Of a stretch of DNA of 64,000 nucleotides, positions 10,401 to 21,114 are shown one piece after another; the first letter of the stretch is position 1, and each line of letters begins with the position of its first letter. The position numbers and the translations under genes are program-made. Origin of the DNA: Tricholoma matsutake (taxonomy: Eukaryota; Basidiomycota; Agaricomycetes; Agaricales; Tricholomataceae); NCBI GenBank assembly GCA_026075535.2, contig AP026539.1, positions 9,672,001 through 9,736,000 of the forward strand, written 5' to 3'. The notes under the pieces are model-generated. The model saw only the letters and a program-made list of their open reading frames with translations. It was not told the DNA's origin and made no database searches.

Positions 10401-11775
10401 GAAGAACAACAGAACTCCCCCAATCAAGTCTGCATTGGAGGACTGGAAATTCAAAGACGGCCTGCTCTTTTTCAAAGACAGGTGCTATGTGCCACAGGAC
10501 GAAACCCTCCGCTGAGCAATCATATGGAAATACCATGATAGCATCATGACAGGACACCCTGGACAATGGCAAACAATTGAACTGATCTGATGAGACTACT
10601 GGTGGCCAGGAATGGCCAACTTCATCAAGAAGTATGTCGAAGGCTGCACAAAGTGCCAGCAAATGAAAGTGAATACACACCTGACAACCCCACCGCCGAC
10701 ACCAATATCATCCGACGCCAGCAGACCATTCGAGCTGGTAACGACAGATTTTATCATGGACTTGCCCATGATAAACAGATTTGACTCAATCATGGTCATG
10801 GTAGACCATGGTCTTACAAAGGGGGTAATTTTTATCCCTTGCGCAAAGATGATCGACGCACTTGGCGCTGCAGACCTTTACCTGCGCCATGTGTACACCA
10901 GATTTGGACTCCCTGGAAGAATCATCTCAGACAGAGACCCTCGATTTGCATCCAAACTCTTCCGAGAACTCAGACGACTGCTCGGAATCAAGCTATCCAT
11001 GAGCACCGCCTATCACCCCCAGACTGACGGAGAAACGGAGTGAGTAAACCAAGAGCTAGAGGTTTACCTCTGCATGTTCTGTTCGAACAAACCCAAAGAT
11101 TGGGAGCGTTATCTCCCAACAGCAGAATTTGCGCATAACCAGAAGACGCACTCCGCAGTAAAACATTCACTGTTTTACTTGATGATGGGATATCAGCCAT
11201 GCACTATCCCCACCCCTTACGAAAAGATGAATGTGCCAGCCGCTGAACAGAGAATCCAAGAACTTCTCTCTGCGAGAAGGGAAGCTCTTGCCACACACAA
11301 ACTAGCCAGACAGGCTATGGCTGCCCGAACGAAAGGGTGATACAAACCGTTCAAGGTTGAAGAACAAGTATGGCTTGACTCCAAGAACCTGAAGATTGGC
11401 TACCCAACAAGAAAATTGGCACCAAAATGAGAAGGGCCCTTCATGATTGAAGATGCCCTGTCAAGAACGACATACCAATTGAAACTGCTGCCGAGATGGA
11501 AGATCCACCCGGTATTCCATGCGGCTTTACTCACATGATACCATGAGAATGACACTCATGGACAGAACTTCCTGACTCCACCACCCGACCTTGTGGAAGG
11601 AGAAAACAAATATGAAGTGGAAGCAATCATCGCACACAAGAAGCACAGCAAGACACGCTGTTACCTCGTGAAATGGGTTGACTACCCGACATCTGAAAAC
11701 ACATGGGAACCTGAATCAAACTTGAAAAATGCCCCCAAGATCCTGATGGCATATAAGAAGAGGTACCACCTCTAA
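7420..11775 (+). pseudogene. G2 pol: protease-RT-RNase H-integrase-chromodomain
   Basis: One continuous frame of 1,452 codons without a frameshift, interrupted by 11 TGA codons (8257, 8689, 9520, 9715, 10513, 10588, 10591, 11041, 11338, 11428, 11536) and no TAA or TAG before the terminal TAA at 11773. Order: aspartic protease (LLDSGAGGVFIDSKF, about 7540), a repetitive Lys/Arg/Glu-rich linker (7975-8360), RT (KLDIQWGYHNIQIKKGDEWK, YMDDILIF near 9451), RNase H (ESDASKFATG, DHKNLTYF), an HHCC finger (GCTKCQQMK), an integrase core with D, D and E residues ([25 protein letters not shown]), and a chromodomain (YEVEAIIAHKK, YLVKWVDYPTSENTWEPE; 11605-11770). Catalytic residues survive, so decay is chiefly the TGA codons. 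Confidence 0.95.
7975..8256 (+). repeat. 22-codon coding repeats between protease and RT
   Basis: A 66-bp tandem unit encodes VAKTRQRLSEEKERSLARA-type repeats: two near-identical copies, then two or more degenerate ones (AMAKTKERLSKKKAKEL, AVTKTRSNSTPKEARNL). The segment is strongly predicted by eye to be a charged helix. It is absent from the other gypsy families in the window. Confidence 0.85.
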
Positions 11776-11810
11776 TGAAGATCCAAAAACCCCTCTTTCT
11801 TCCCGCAACA

Positions 11811-12548
11811 ATGCTCCCCAATATGCCTGCTGAACGATGATTCACCCAAGACTACCTACGAAACTGATTGAACACTGACGCCCTTCACGTTCACCTCGCC
11901 CACGATCCACTGAGATACCATCTAGCCAGGATGTGCTTCTACTATGCTAGCACTATCGAGCAGATGGAACGAGATCTAGAAGAAGCAATGAACGATGCAG
12001 ATGCCCTGGGGATTGAACAGACAATCCAGGAGATGATTGCACCATGGTCAGACAGACCGAGAACAGCCAAGGAGAGACCTCACACCCCCTGAGATCGACA
12101 CAGATGACCACCGACCTCGCCCTCGCCATTCAGCGAGCGGAGCGACAGAGATGAACGACGAGCTCCCTCTGGAGACTCCTCCCATTCTATGAAGAACCCA
12201 AAGATCGTGCCTAGGGCACCTGAAGTAATTGATCTGACCACCCCCGAACCCGAACCAAAAACCACCCAACCGCCTTGGTCCCCCCCACACATGAGACATG
12301 CCAGATGTTTCATCTGCCAAGAGATAGGCCATTTCAGCCTGATTTGCCCATGATATATTTGCAAGTATTGCAAACAGCGAGGCCCCGGACACTATAGGAT
12401 GAACTGCCCAGAGAAACCTCGGAAAGATCGAGAGACCAATCAAAGAGAAGCCAAACACAGACAGCGGCTCTTCTTTAACTCTGGATACGATGATTTTGAT
12501 GACGACACAATGGGAAACATGACAGGGGAGCCATATGGAAGGATTTAA
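11811..12548 (+). pseudogene. G2 ORF3: twin zinc-knuckle protein
   Basis: A 245-codon frame starts at ATG 11811 (MLPNMPAER), just downstream of the pol stop, and ends at TAA 12546. It contains several TGA codons (11838, 11865, 12090 and others). The N-terminal half is helix-prone (TIEQMERDLEEAMNDADALG). A Ser/Pro-rich linker leads to IDLTTPEPEPKTTQPPWSP, then two CCHC-like knuckles: CFICQEIGHFSLIC and CKYCKQRGPGHYRMNC. The same ORF is present in the minus-strand G2 copy (57258-57599 for its C-terminal part). Twin knuckles suggest nucleic-acid binding. It is not a duplicate of gag. The function is unknown. Confidence 0.8.
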
Positions 12549-12587
12549 AAGGCAGAGCTCAAGATGATGGCATGACAAGACAGACCC

Positions 12588-12956
12588 ATGCTCACAGGGA
12601 TTACGATCCTCGCCATCGTCATTGGCACGACCCTGGCTGCAGTGGCAGCCCTAACCTTTGCATTCTGCCTCTACGCCATCTTCTGAACAGAACCCAAACC
12701 CCCGATTACAGACGTTGAATTTGCCATCCTGCAACACCCCCCTTTCAATGATACTACCGACTCCTTGACACTGCTACCTAGGGCAGCGCGAACCAGAAGA
12801 ACCCGATCATGGTCCGAGTTTGGACATGAATTATTCCTCCATTGTACCCCTCGACCCCGACCTACCCACATAACCAGACCATGCTTGATCAGACCACGAA
12901 GGAGAGACGAGGATTTAGGTCGAAGTGTGGAACTTTTGACCATAGCCGGGGGGTAA
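12588..12956 (+). pseudogene. G2 ORF4: membrane-anchored Arg-rich protein abutting the LTR
   Basis: A 122-codon frame from ATG 12588 to TAA 12954-12956, with the 3' LTR starting at 12957. It begins with one hydrophobic helix (ILAIVIGTTLAAVAALTFAF), followed by a polar tail that becomes Arg-rich (RAARTRRTRSWSEFGHE) and ends VELLTIAGG. One internal TGA (12684-12686) interrupts it. The second G2 copy has the same frame at 56839-57219 on the minus strand, also ending at the LTR edge. There CAA replaces this TGA, so the ancestral codon was probably CGA. The position is that of an env gene, but no envelope family is recognisable. Confidence 0.75.
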
Positions 12957-13675
12957 TGTCACAATTTTCCTTGTAACTCATGGAACCCAATGCACCCGAC
13001 GATCCCCTCCAGACAGGAGGCACCCCTTGATTCATGCCTAGGGCATGTCCTTGACATCAGACACACACACGACGCATGCCAACTGCATGCATTCGATCCC
13101 CTTCCCATGGAAGGCACCCTTGATGCATGGTGACTCCATGCACCCGAACCCACTCCCACACATGCTGTGATACAACAGTCCCCTGACATGAGGTCCGTGA
13201 TGTCAGACTCTCACGATCGACATCGGATCCTTGACATCGGACGCCTCATGCTAGGCATGAGGCTTATCTGTTATTGTTTCCTGACATGCTGCGCCGCAGC
13301 ACTCCATGACATCGGACACCTCATGCAAGGCATGAGGCCTATTGTTTCTATTATTACTTGATATGCATCTACCTTTCTGATTGGACGATAAGGACCTCCC
13401 TTCTAGTATAAGTACTGCAACTTGTAGTAGGGATGTCCTTAGTTTAGATCTAGGCAATTAACAGCCTTAACTTGCAACTTGTGAACTTACTCGAAACCAC
13501 TAAGGAAGCCTCTTAGTGCATGAACCTGAACGACTCTACGCAGAAGCCCTGCTAGAGTGCACTACCTATCTTACATCGGACGCTCCGAGTAAGACTAGTG
13601 CCGAACGACTTGTTGAGGAAGCACCTCGTCAAACGACATCAACTAGATCGAGTGGTTGAGGCTTCGCCCTTAACA
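12957..13675 (+). repeat. G2 3' LTR (719 bp)
   Basis: TGTCACAATTTTCC...GCCCTTAACA, followed by the CTAAG target duplication at 13676-13680. It contains a block absent from the 5' LTR (about 13185-13290) with duplicated TGACATCGGAC and CTCATGC words. Confidence 0.95.
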
Positions 13676-13680
13676 CTAAG

Positions 13681-14144
13681 TCCCTCCATACTCCTTCCTG
13701 CATTTACCTGCACTTTCCCGCTCCTACCTCCAAACCTTCAACTTGAAATTAGGACACCAGATGAGGTGAAGGGTGCAGCTTCTTACAAGCTGAAGCCAAG
13801 TCCTTTCTGTTTCCCCTGCCACAGAATCTGCAACGACCTGACAGCCTTCTGCTATCATCACCTGCAGTGTCTGATCAGATTCCAACAAACCTTCTAGGAT
13901 CAGTTCTTAACAGTATATACAAACTCACACTTCACTCATCCAATTCCTCTCTATGACCCCTACCAAGACCTGCCAGTGCACAACAAGAAATTCCCAATGC
14001 GCCGGTACTATTCCAGGGATCTCTGCAATCCAGTGATCCACCCTTTCTGACCCTCGACCCACCACTACTTTTGGAGTGTCTTCCAGACCCTCAAACATCT
14101 TCCAACAAATCAGCTCAGGAGCCCCCTCAATCAGTGCCAATCTC
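13681..14144 (+). repeat. G1 5' LTR remainder and leader
   Basis: The LTR resumes after the G2 insertion and matches the 3' copy up to 13752 (CTTGAAATTAG). Where the LTR truly ends is unclear. A terminus near 13928 (AACTCACA) is possible if the 3' copy is truncated. No primer-binding site is assigned with confidence. Confidence 0.6.
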
Positions 14145-15326
14145 ATGTCCACCCATGCCCTGCACCCTTCTGCCAACCCGGAAGGTTTTTGATCAAGAAC
14201 TCCCCTTGAGTATGTAGGGGGCATCAACCAGCCTGAACCCCTCGGGTTGGAAGATCCTGGTCTAGAGGACAGACCCCCCGGTGGACCCGACAGCCCTGGG
14301 GGTGACCCCGATCCCAATGATCCTGAGGATCAACCTCCCACGGGGGAAAACCCTGACCCAGGGGATAAGTTCATAGATGTCCTTTACAACCTCTCAGAGA
14401 GTATCCACACCCTTTGTCAGAATAATGCACCCAAGACTGAGAAAATCAAAGTTCGCGACCCCAACACTTTCGACGGCGCCAATCCAAAGAAACTTAGAGA
14501 CTTCCTAGTCTCCTGCAATCTTCATTTCCGGGACTGTCTGCACATATTTTCCTCTGATGAGAAAAAGATCATATTCATCCTTTCTTATTTTAAGGGATCA
14601 GCTCTCAGTTGGTTTGAGCCTGGTCTGAATGACCCGACAGATTCCACACAGTGGATGTGGGACTATGAAGCTTTCCTCACCAAGCTGGAAAGCAACTTCA
14701 GTCTGCATGACCTGGTGGGAGACGCGGAAAAAGCTCTCTCTGACTTAGCAATGAAGAAAGGTGGTCATATCACAAAATATAACGTTGACTTCTGGGAATT
14801 AGCTTCTAGGGTCAATTGGAATGAAGCAGCCCTTTGTGACCACTATTTCCATGGTCTTCTGCTCCAGCTTCGCATAGAAGTTCTCCGGGGTGGTAAATCC
14901 AATACTCTTGCAGAACTGCGCTTGAAAGCACAGGACAGTGATGACATCTACTGGATGCAAGAAGATGAATCCCATTTTGAAACAATGAATTCCAGTAACA
15001 TCACTAACACTAGTTGGAAGGACTCTTCCAAAAGCCCTTCCCCATTGACAAACCAAGCCTCTTCAAACTCCGCCCACAGTAACACCTCCAACCAGCAGTC
15101 TTCCACGACAAAGAACACTTCCCGGGACAAGCCCAAGTCATCCATCTCTGATAAGTTGGGGAAGAATGGCAAGCTTACTGGGGAGGAATGAGAACGTCGC
15201 ATAAGAGAATGACTTTGTCTCTACTGTGGTGAGGAAGGGCACATAGCAGGAAACTGCCCAAAATCCAAAGCTGCAAAAGCCCGTGCATCTGCTGTCATTC
15301 CCGAGACTATGGACTCGGAAAAATAG
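14145..15326 (+). pseudogene. G1 gag
   Basis: A frame of 394 codons from ATG 14145 (MSTHALHPS) to TAG 15324-15326, with in-frame TGA codons at 14190, 15189 and about 15213. The Pro/Asp-rich N-terminus (DRPPGGPDSPGGDPDPNDP) is followed by the gag core (IKVRDPNTFDGAN, LSYFKGSALSWFEPGLNDPT, KYNVDFWELASRVNW), a Ser/Asn-rich linker, and the knuckle CLYCGEEGHIAGNC. Comparison with the minus-strand copy supports CGA-to-TGA at 15189 (Arg there) and GGA-to-TGA at the second site (Gly there). Pol follows in another frame. Confidence 0.9.
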
Positions 15327-18300
15327 TCCGCAACCCTCAGGATACAGCCATTGGGGCTGGGGGTTGCGTTGACCTTACCCACTTGGCTGCCTATGTTCGT
15401 CTCAATGCATCTGCTCTTTCCGACCCTGACTCCCTAACCATTCTTTTAACCTTTCCTGACTCTTCCACCCCTTTCTGAACCCTTATCGACTCTGGCTCCT
15501 CCCATTGCTTTCTTGACTCCTCTTTCGTGTTGATTAACCAACTCAGCACAGAATCCATTAACCCGATCAGATTACAACTCTTTGATGGATCTTGCAACTC
15601 CACCATAACTCAGGTCATCAAACTTCCGATCACCTTTCCTGCCAGTGAAGTGTTCAATTTGTCATTCTATGTAACCTCGCTCGACTCTTCCTGTTCCACT
15701 GTACTCGGTCATAACTGGCTGAAGCAATACAATCCATTGATTGACTGGTCTTCAAGCCAACTCACTTTCCACTCTGCAGATCATAGAGGTCCAGCACCCC
15801 TGAGGTCACCTTTGTCCCCGAATCTTCTGGTAGAAATCCTCGACTCCTCTGCACTTTCCTAACCCACCATTCCTCCCAAGTTTACACCCCCTGACATCTC
15901 TTTCATCAACGCTGCTGCTTATGTGTGTGCTAGCAAACTTCCTGGGGCAGTAGCTTTTCAGATGACCTTCTCTCCAGAAGGGTTATCTGCCCGCTCCGCC
16001 CAATCCACTAACTCATCTGACCTTTCCGATATTCCGCCCGAGTATCACAAATTTGCTGATGTCTTTAATAAGACTAAAGCAGATACCCTTCCTCTGCATC
16101 AGTCTTACGACCTCAAGATAGAGACAGAGGACAATGTTCCTCCGCCTCCGGGCTGCATGTATTCTCTCTCCCCCTCTGAATTAGAAGCCTTACGAGTCTT
16201 TATTGATGAAAACGTCTGCTCAGGTTTCATCCACCCATCTAAGTCTCCACATGGTGCTCCGATTCTCTTTGTCAAGAAGAAGGACGGTAGTCTCTGACTT
16301 TGTGTCGACTACCGAGGACTTAACCATCTTACAAAGAAAGACCGCTACCCACTTCCTCTCATTTCTGACCTCCTTGACTCTCCCCGCAAAGCCCGCTTAT
16401 TCACCAAGATAGACTTGCAGCACGCTTATCACCTAGTCTGCATCACTGATGGTGATGAGTGGAAAACTACTTTTCGCACCCGCTATGAATCCTTTGAGTG
16501 GTTGGTGGTTCCCTTTGGACTCACTAATGCACCCACAGCTTTCCAGTGGTTCATGAATGACATCTTCAGCAACATGCTGGATGTTTGTGTCATCGTATAC
16601 CTCGATGACATCCTAATCTATTCCGATGACAAGTCCCAGCATGGGGCTCACGTCAAAGAAGTCCTCCACCATCTCCGGAAAAATGGACTTTACGCCTCTC
16701 CACAGAAATGTGAGTTCCACAAAGACACCATCAAATATTTAGGTTTCATCCTTTCACCGGATGGACTGTGGATGTCCGAGGATAAAGTCAAAACCGTGCT
16801 TGACTGGCCTGAGCCTAGGAAAGTTAAGGATATACAATCCTTCTTAGGTTTTTGCAACTTTTACTGCCACTTCATTAACGGCTATTCAGACATTGTCATC
16901 CCACTCACCCGCTTGATGTGGAAATCTGCACCCTGGGACTTCAACAAGAAGTGCTGTGATGCTTTTGAAAAGCTCACACAAGAATTCACCCATGCCCCCA
17001 TCTTAACGCAATGGGTACCTGACTCACAGATGGTACTCAAAACCAATGCTTCCGACTATGCCTTAGCAGCTATCCTTTCGCTTTACACTGCAGATGGAGA
17101 AATCCATCCGGTCGCTTTTCATTCCCGCTCCTTCAATCCCGCTGAACTAAATTATGACACCCATGATAAGGAACTCTTGGCCATTTTCGAAGCTTTCAAA
17201 CACTGGTGGCAGTATTTCGAGGGTTCCGCAAACCCAGTTCATGTGGTAACCAACCACAAAAATCTTGAGTATTTCAGCACTACCAAGTTGCTCACCCACC
17301 GCCAGGCCTGTTGGTCTGAGTACCTTTCCCAGTTCAACCTCGTCATCCGCTTCCGCCCTGGAAAATCAGGGGCCAAGCCAGACGCGCTCACTAGACGTTG
17401 GGACATCTACTGTAAAGGGGGAAAGAGCAACTTCGCCTCCATAAACCCAACCAACTTCTGACCTGTATTCACACAGGAACAGCTCACTTCTTCTCTTCGT
17501 GCCACCTATTTCGCCACACCCATCCTTCAACAAGCAGTAATCATGGATGTTGAGAAACTTCATCACAACATCCGCACCTCCCTACCCCTTGACCCCGTAT
17601 CATCCGCACATCTGCTGACACCTGTCAACCCCAACTGGACCATAGATGAGGCAGGTCTTCTCCACCACTTCGACTGGATTTATGTTCTGGACATCACGGA
17701 TCTTCGCCTCAAGGTCCTTCAATACAAACACAATCATATCCTCTCTGGCCACTTCAGACAAAACAAAACCCAGCAGCTTGTCCGCCGGAAATATGTCTGG
17801 CCAAACCTCTGCACCTTTGTGCAGGAATTCTGCAAATCCTGTACCACTTGCGAACAATCCAAATCACCTCAACACAAGCCCTATGGGTTTCTAAAGCAAC
17901 TTCTGGTTCCGGAACAACCTTGGAACTCCATCTCCATGGATTTCATTGAGCAACTACCTGACTCTGATGGTCACACCACTATCCTGGTCATCATTGACCA
18001 TCTCACCAAACAAGGCATCTTCATCCCAACTGTCAACAAAATCACAGCCCAAGAACTAGCCAACCTGTTCATCCTCCACATCTTCTCCAAGCATGGTGTT
18101 CCATTGCACGTCACTTGCGGCTGGGGATCTGAGTTCATCTTCCATTTCTTCCACTCCCTCGGAAAAGCACTCAACATGCAGATCCACTTCACTTCCGGTT
18201 ATCACCCACAAGGTGATGGTCAGACAGAACAACTTAATCAGACCTTGGAGCAGTACCTCCGTATCTTCTGCAACTATCAGCAGGATGACTGGTCTCACCT

Positions 18301-19012
18301 CTTACCCTTGGGCAAATTTGCCTACAACAATGCTCCCTCCGCCTCTACAGGCATATCCCCTTTCTTTGCCAACAAAGGCTATCACCCAAACATTTCTGTC
18401 TTCCCTGAATGTGACTTAGCCTCACAGCGCGCCCATGAGTTCATTGTCAACTTAGACGACCTTCATCAGGAACTTCAGAAACAGCTTGCAGTCGCTCAAG
18501 AGCATTATCAAGGCCCCATGGATAAACATCAGGCACCCGCACCCGACTTCAACATTGGTGACTCTGCCTACATCACTGCAGAAAATATCTGCACCACTCG
18601 TCCTTCCAAGAAACTCTCCGAAAAGAACCATGGCCTCTTCAAAATCATTGCCCACCCGGGCACTCACTCAGTCACCCTGCAGCTCCCGAATCACATGCTG
18701 GCCATCCACCCTGTTTTCCATGTCTCTCAACTAGAGAAACACTCCCCAAACACAATTCCAAATTGAGTACAACCTCCCCCTCCTCTGATCACCATCAACA
18801 ACGAGCTCAAATATGAGATCGTTGAAGTCCTTGACTCCAAGGTCAACAACTGACATCGCTGCAAAATTCTCTACCTCGTCCGATGGGAAGGTTACCAGGG
18901 AACCGATGAAGAGACTTCCTGGCTACCTGTTACAGAACTTCACCACGCCCAAAAACTCCTTGCAGATTTTCACTCCCGATACCCACAGAAACCCAGACCA
19001 TTACCTGCTTAA
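15327..19012 (+). pseudogene. G1 pol: protease-RT-RNase H-integrase-chromodomain
   Basis: A single frame with premature stops, mostly TGA (15478, 16295, 17459, 18764, about 18848) and one TAA near 15860. Protease TLIDSGSSHCFLD; RT with intact YLDD (16598-16609); RNase H with LKTNASDYA, where the usual first Asp is Asn; integrase with an HHCC finger (CKSCTTCEQSK) and core MDFIEQLPDSDGH. The second catalytic position reads TCGWGSEF, where the related elements have SDRG-type sequence, so the Asp appears lost. The C-terminal chromodomain (KYEIVEVLDSK, YLVRWEGYQGTDEETSWLP; about 18810-18950) is complete. The element cannot transpose by itself. Confidence 0.94.
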
Positions 19013-19192
19013 AGTCTATTCATGTTACTGATTTACTCAGTCTGAACTCAGAAACAAATTTTATTGAAAAAAGACTTTTTTTTTTGGATCCGACCAGATC
19101 CCTACACTACCTCCACTTCTCCCTCTCTGTCTTTGTCACCCTCTCCCCCAACTTCGCCCTCTTCTCCACCCTTGTCCTTCTCTCCACCCTCC

Positions 19193-20077
19193 TCATCTCC
19201 ACTCGCTCTCCTCCTTGTCATCCGCCCACCTTTTCTCCAGATATCTCTGGAAGGCCACCCAGTCATCTCCAGACTTGCGGATCCCACGTCTTTTCCACTG
19301 GGACTCTCGCACCACCTGCTCCACCTCTTTGTCACCCTCGTTGCTCTCCTCCCTGGCGCTTTCTTCCTCCACCCACTCTGGGTCCAAAGCGTCCCAGATC
19401 TCCCCCATCGACTCCTGCACCACAGTGGCCACCTCAGTGAATCCCTTCCTTATCAACTTCATCATCTGTTGCATTACCTCTGGGTTTTCCTTGGCCGCCC
19501 CCATTGTTCCTGCTGTTTTTGCTGCAGTGGCCTCCTGCCCCTCCCACACTACCTCCTCACACTTATGTTTGACGCATGTGCAGTTGTTGCACATGCGTCC
19601 CCTCACACCCATCTTGAAACAAGCAATCTTCTGATATTTGCATCTAGGCCACTTATCAGTAAAAGAAGACTGAGAAGGGAAACAAGTATGTACCTTTTGC
19701 AGGGCAACATGGCCTGCACCCGCACCGGACCCTCTGACTCCTCTGACCCCACTCACACCTTTGACTTGGCGACTTTCTTTTTCTTTGGGGACTTGCTCCC
19801 CTTGACCTCATCCTCCAAACCCGCATCCACAGCTGCCTGCTCGTCTTGTGGCCACTGCCTCTTTTTTCCATGCCTCTGCTTGGTGCGCTTCCTCACCCTT
19901 TGCAGCCTCCTCTGCTGCCTTTTGTGCCTCCTGCACCCAGCATTCCTCCTCCCTTGCCACTTCCTCCAGCTCCTTCATCTCCCTTTCCATCTGCTCCCTT
20001 AGTGCCCGCTCCCTCTGTTCATGTTGGGCCTTCATCGCGGCCATTTTGATCTGCATGGAGACTGCTGGGGTGGACAT
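19193..20077 (-). pseudogene. Antisense ORF between pol and 3' LTR of G1
   Basis: Minus-strand coding from ATG 20077 (MSTPAVSMQIKMAAMKAQHE), opening with a long charged coiled coil (RERALREQMEREMKELEEVA, KAAEEAAKGEEAHQAEAWKK), a Lys-rich basic patch and a Cys-rich segment (CKYQKIACFKMGVRGRMCNN, CTCVKHKCEE), ending at the stop at 19193. One frame shift is needed near 19830. A short intron near 19665-19710 is possible (GTACAT donor, CTGAT branch). The plus-strand Pro/Leu-rich frame opposite is a composition shadow. The Cys spacing resembles a zinc-binding cluster of a putative DNA-binding protein. Function unknown. Confidence 0.65.
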
Positions 20078-20212
20078 TTCTGATAGGTGATGGGAGTAGG
20101 AAACAACGTGAAAATTTTTCAACCAATTGCTGCATTTGGAAATTCAACCAACTTCCTCATTTGGACTCAAACCCTCACGTGCCTCATAGGCTCAGCACTA
20201 AGGGGGAAATAC

Positions 20213-20559
20213 TGTCAAGAACCATTCCTCGCCTGATTGGAACCCGCATCCATCTGACCCTTTCCCACACATCGAACCTGACTTTTGTCTACGTCTCCCA
20301 ATTTCATTCCTGGCTGCCTTGCACTGCCCACACTGCTGTGCACCAGGCTGCCTTCCCAAGGCTGCCATCTCTATTGCAAATTTGACTACGGATTCCTGTG
20401 TGGCTCCCGCTAGATAATTTATCTATGCAGTCGAGACACTGCCACAGTCTTCATTCCTGTTCTGCATTATTCCGGACTACAGTATTTAAGCTTAGTTAGT
20501 TTTGCCTTGTATTCCTCAGTTCATATATCAACATAGACTCGACTTTAATCTGCCAATCC
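20213..20559 (+). repeat. G1 3' LTR, first part
   Basis: TGTCAAGAACCATTCC..., preceded by the purine tract. AATCC at 20555-20559 is the left target duplication of the copia element. It lacks one block of about 20 bp that the 5' LTR has near 5230. Confidence 0.92.
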
Positions 20560-20864
20560 TGTTGAAATTAATCCCTGATGCATGCTGTATACATGAGGCA
20601 ATACATGCAGCATACACATGTATACATGAGGCGATACATGCAGCATACGCATGTTACTGCGCTTACTGCGCATACATGCGGTAAACACATTCCCGAGTCA
20701 TGTGACATCCTTAATATTATGTATATAAGGAGAACCTGTACCATAGTAGGAATACAGTGTTCTTACCTCTGCTAACCCTAGCTGTAAGTCTAACTAAACC
20801 CCAGGTAGGTTGTAAGGAACGTGTTGTCTCTTCCCCTGTGCAGCGTATATAGTCTGCTCCAACA
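20560..20864 (+). repeat. Copia 5' LTR
   Basis: TGTTGAAATTAATCCC...CTGCTCCAACA. It contains an internal near-duplication (ATACATGCAGCATACACATG / ATACATGCAGCATACGCATG) and a TATATAAGG promoter box at about 20721-20729. Confidence 0.97.
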
Positions 20865-21114
20865 GGTTATGGGCCCTGCTGGGCACGTCGCGAATGCGCT
20901 TTAATTAGCTGCGAACAACGTAGACTTCATCGTCTCCAAATTTATAACCTTGCGCTCTTTGTGAGCTGCATTGCGCTCCCTGCGAGCTGCATATAAAACC
21001 TAGGTTGACTAGGGTTAACCACTCTGAAGGAGTGTTTTCTCCTAAGAACGTTAAACATGTTTTATTGAGTAAAAAGACTGATTGAGCGCTTTTAACAGCT
21101 GCCACCACAGAATC

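Larger units (their letters stand above)
5566..13675 (+). mobile_element. Complete Ty3/Gypsy chromovirus G2 with four ORFs
   Basis: A full-length 8.1 kb LTR retrotransposon: LTRs at 5566-6186 and 12957-13675, flanked by identical CTAAG target duplications (5561-5565 and 13676-13680). The order is gag, pol (protease, RT, RNase H, integrase, chromodomain), ORF3 (twin zinc knuckle) and ORF4 (membrane-anchored). The polypurine tract GCCGGGGGG lies just before the TAA that abuts the 3' LTR. All ORFs are broken mainly by in-frame TGA codons. The 3' LTR is about 98 bp longer than the 5' LTR because of one internal block (about 13185-13290). A second, minus-strand copy occupies 52973-58451. Confidence 0.96.

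Noticed and set aside
7420..11775. TGA as a reassigned sense codon or programmed readthrough
   Set aside because: TGA stops are present only in decayed elements, usually where Arg (CGA) is expected. The copia ORF and CRN exons use ordinary codons, and CpG deamination explains the pattern without recoding.
19064..20002. Plus-strand Pro/Leu/Ser-rich ORF of about 310 codons
   Set aside because: It is the complement of the coiled-coil antisense ORF; its composition simply mirrors Glu/Lys/Arg-rich coding on the other strand.
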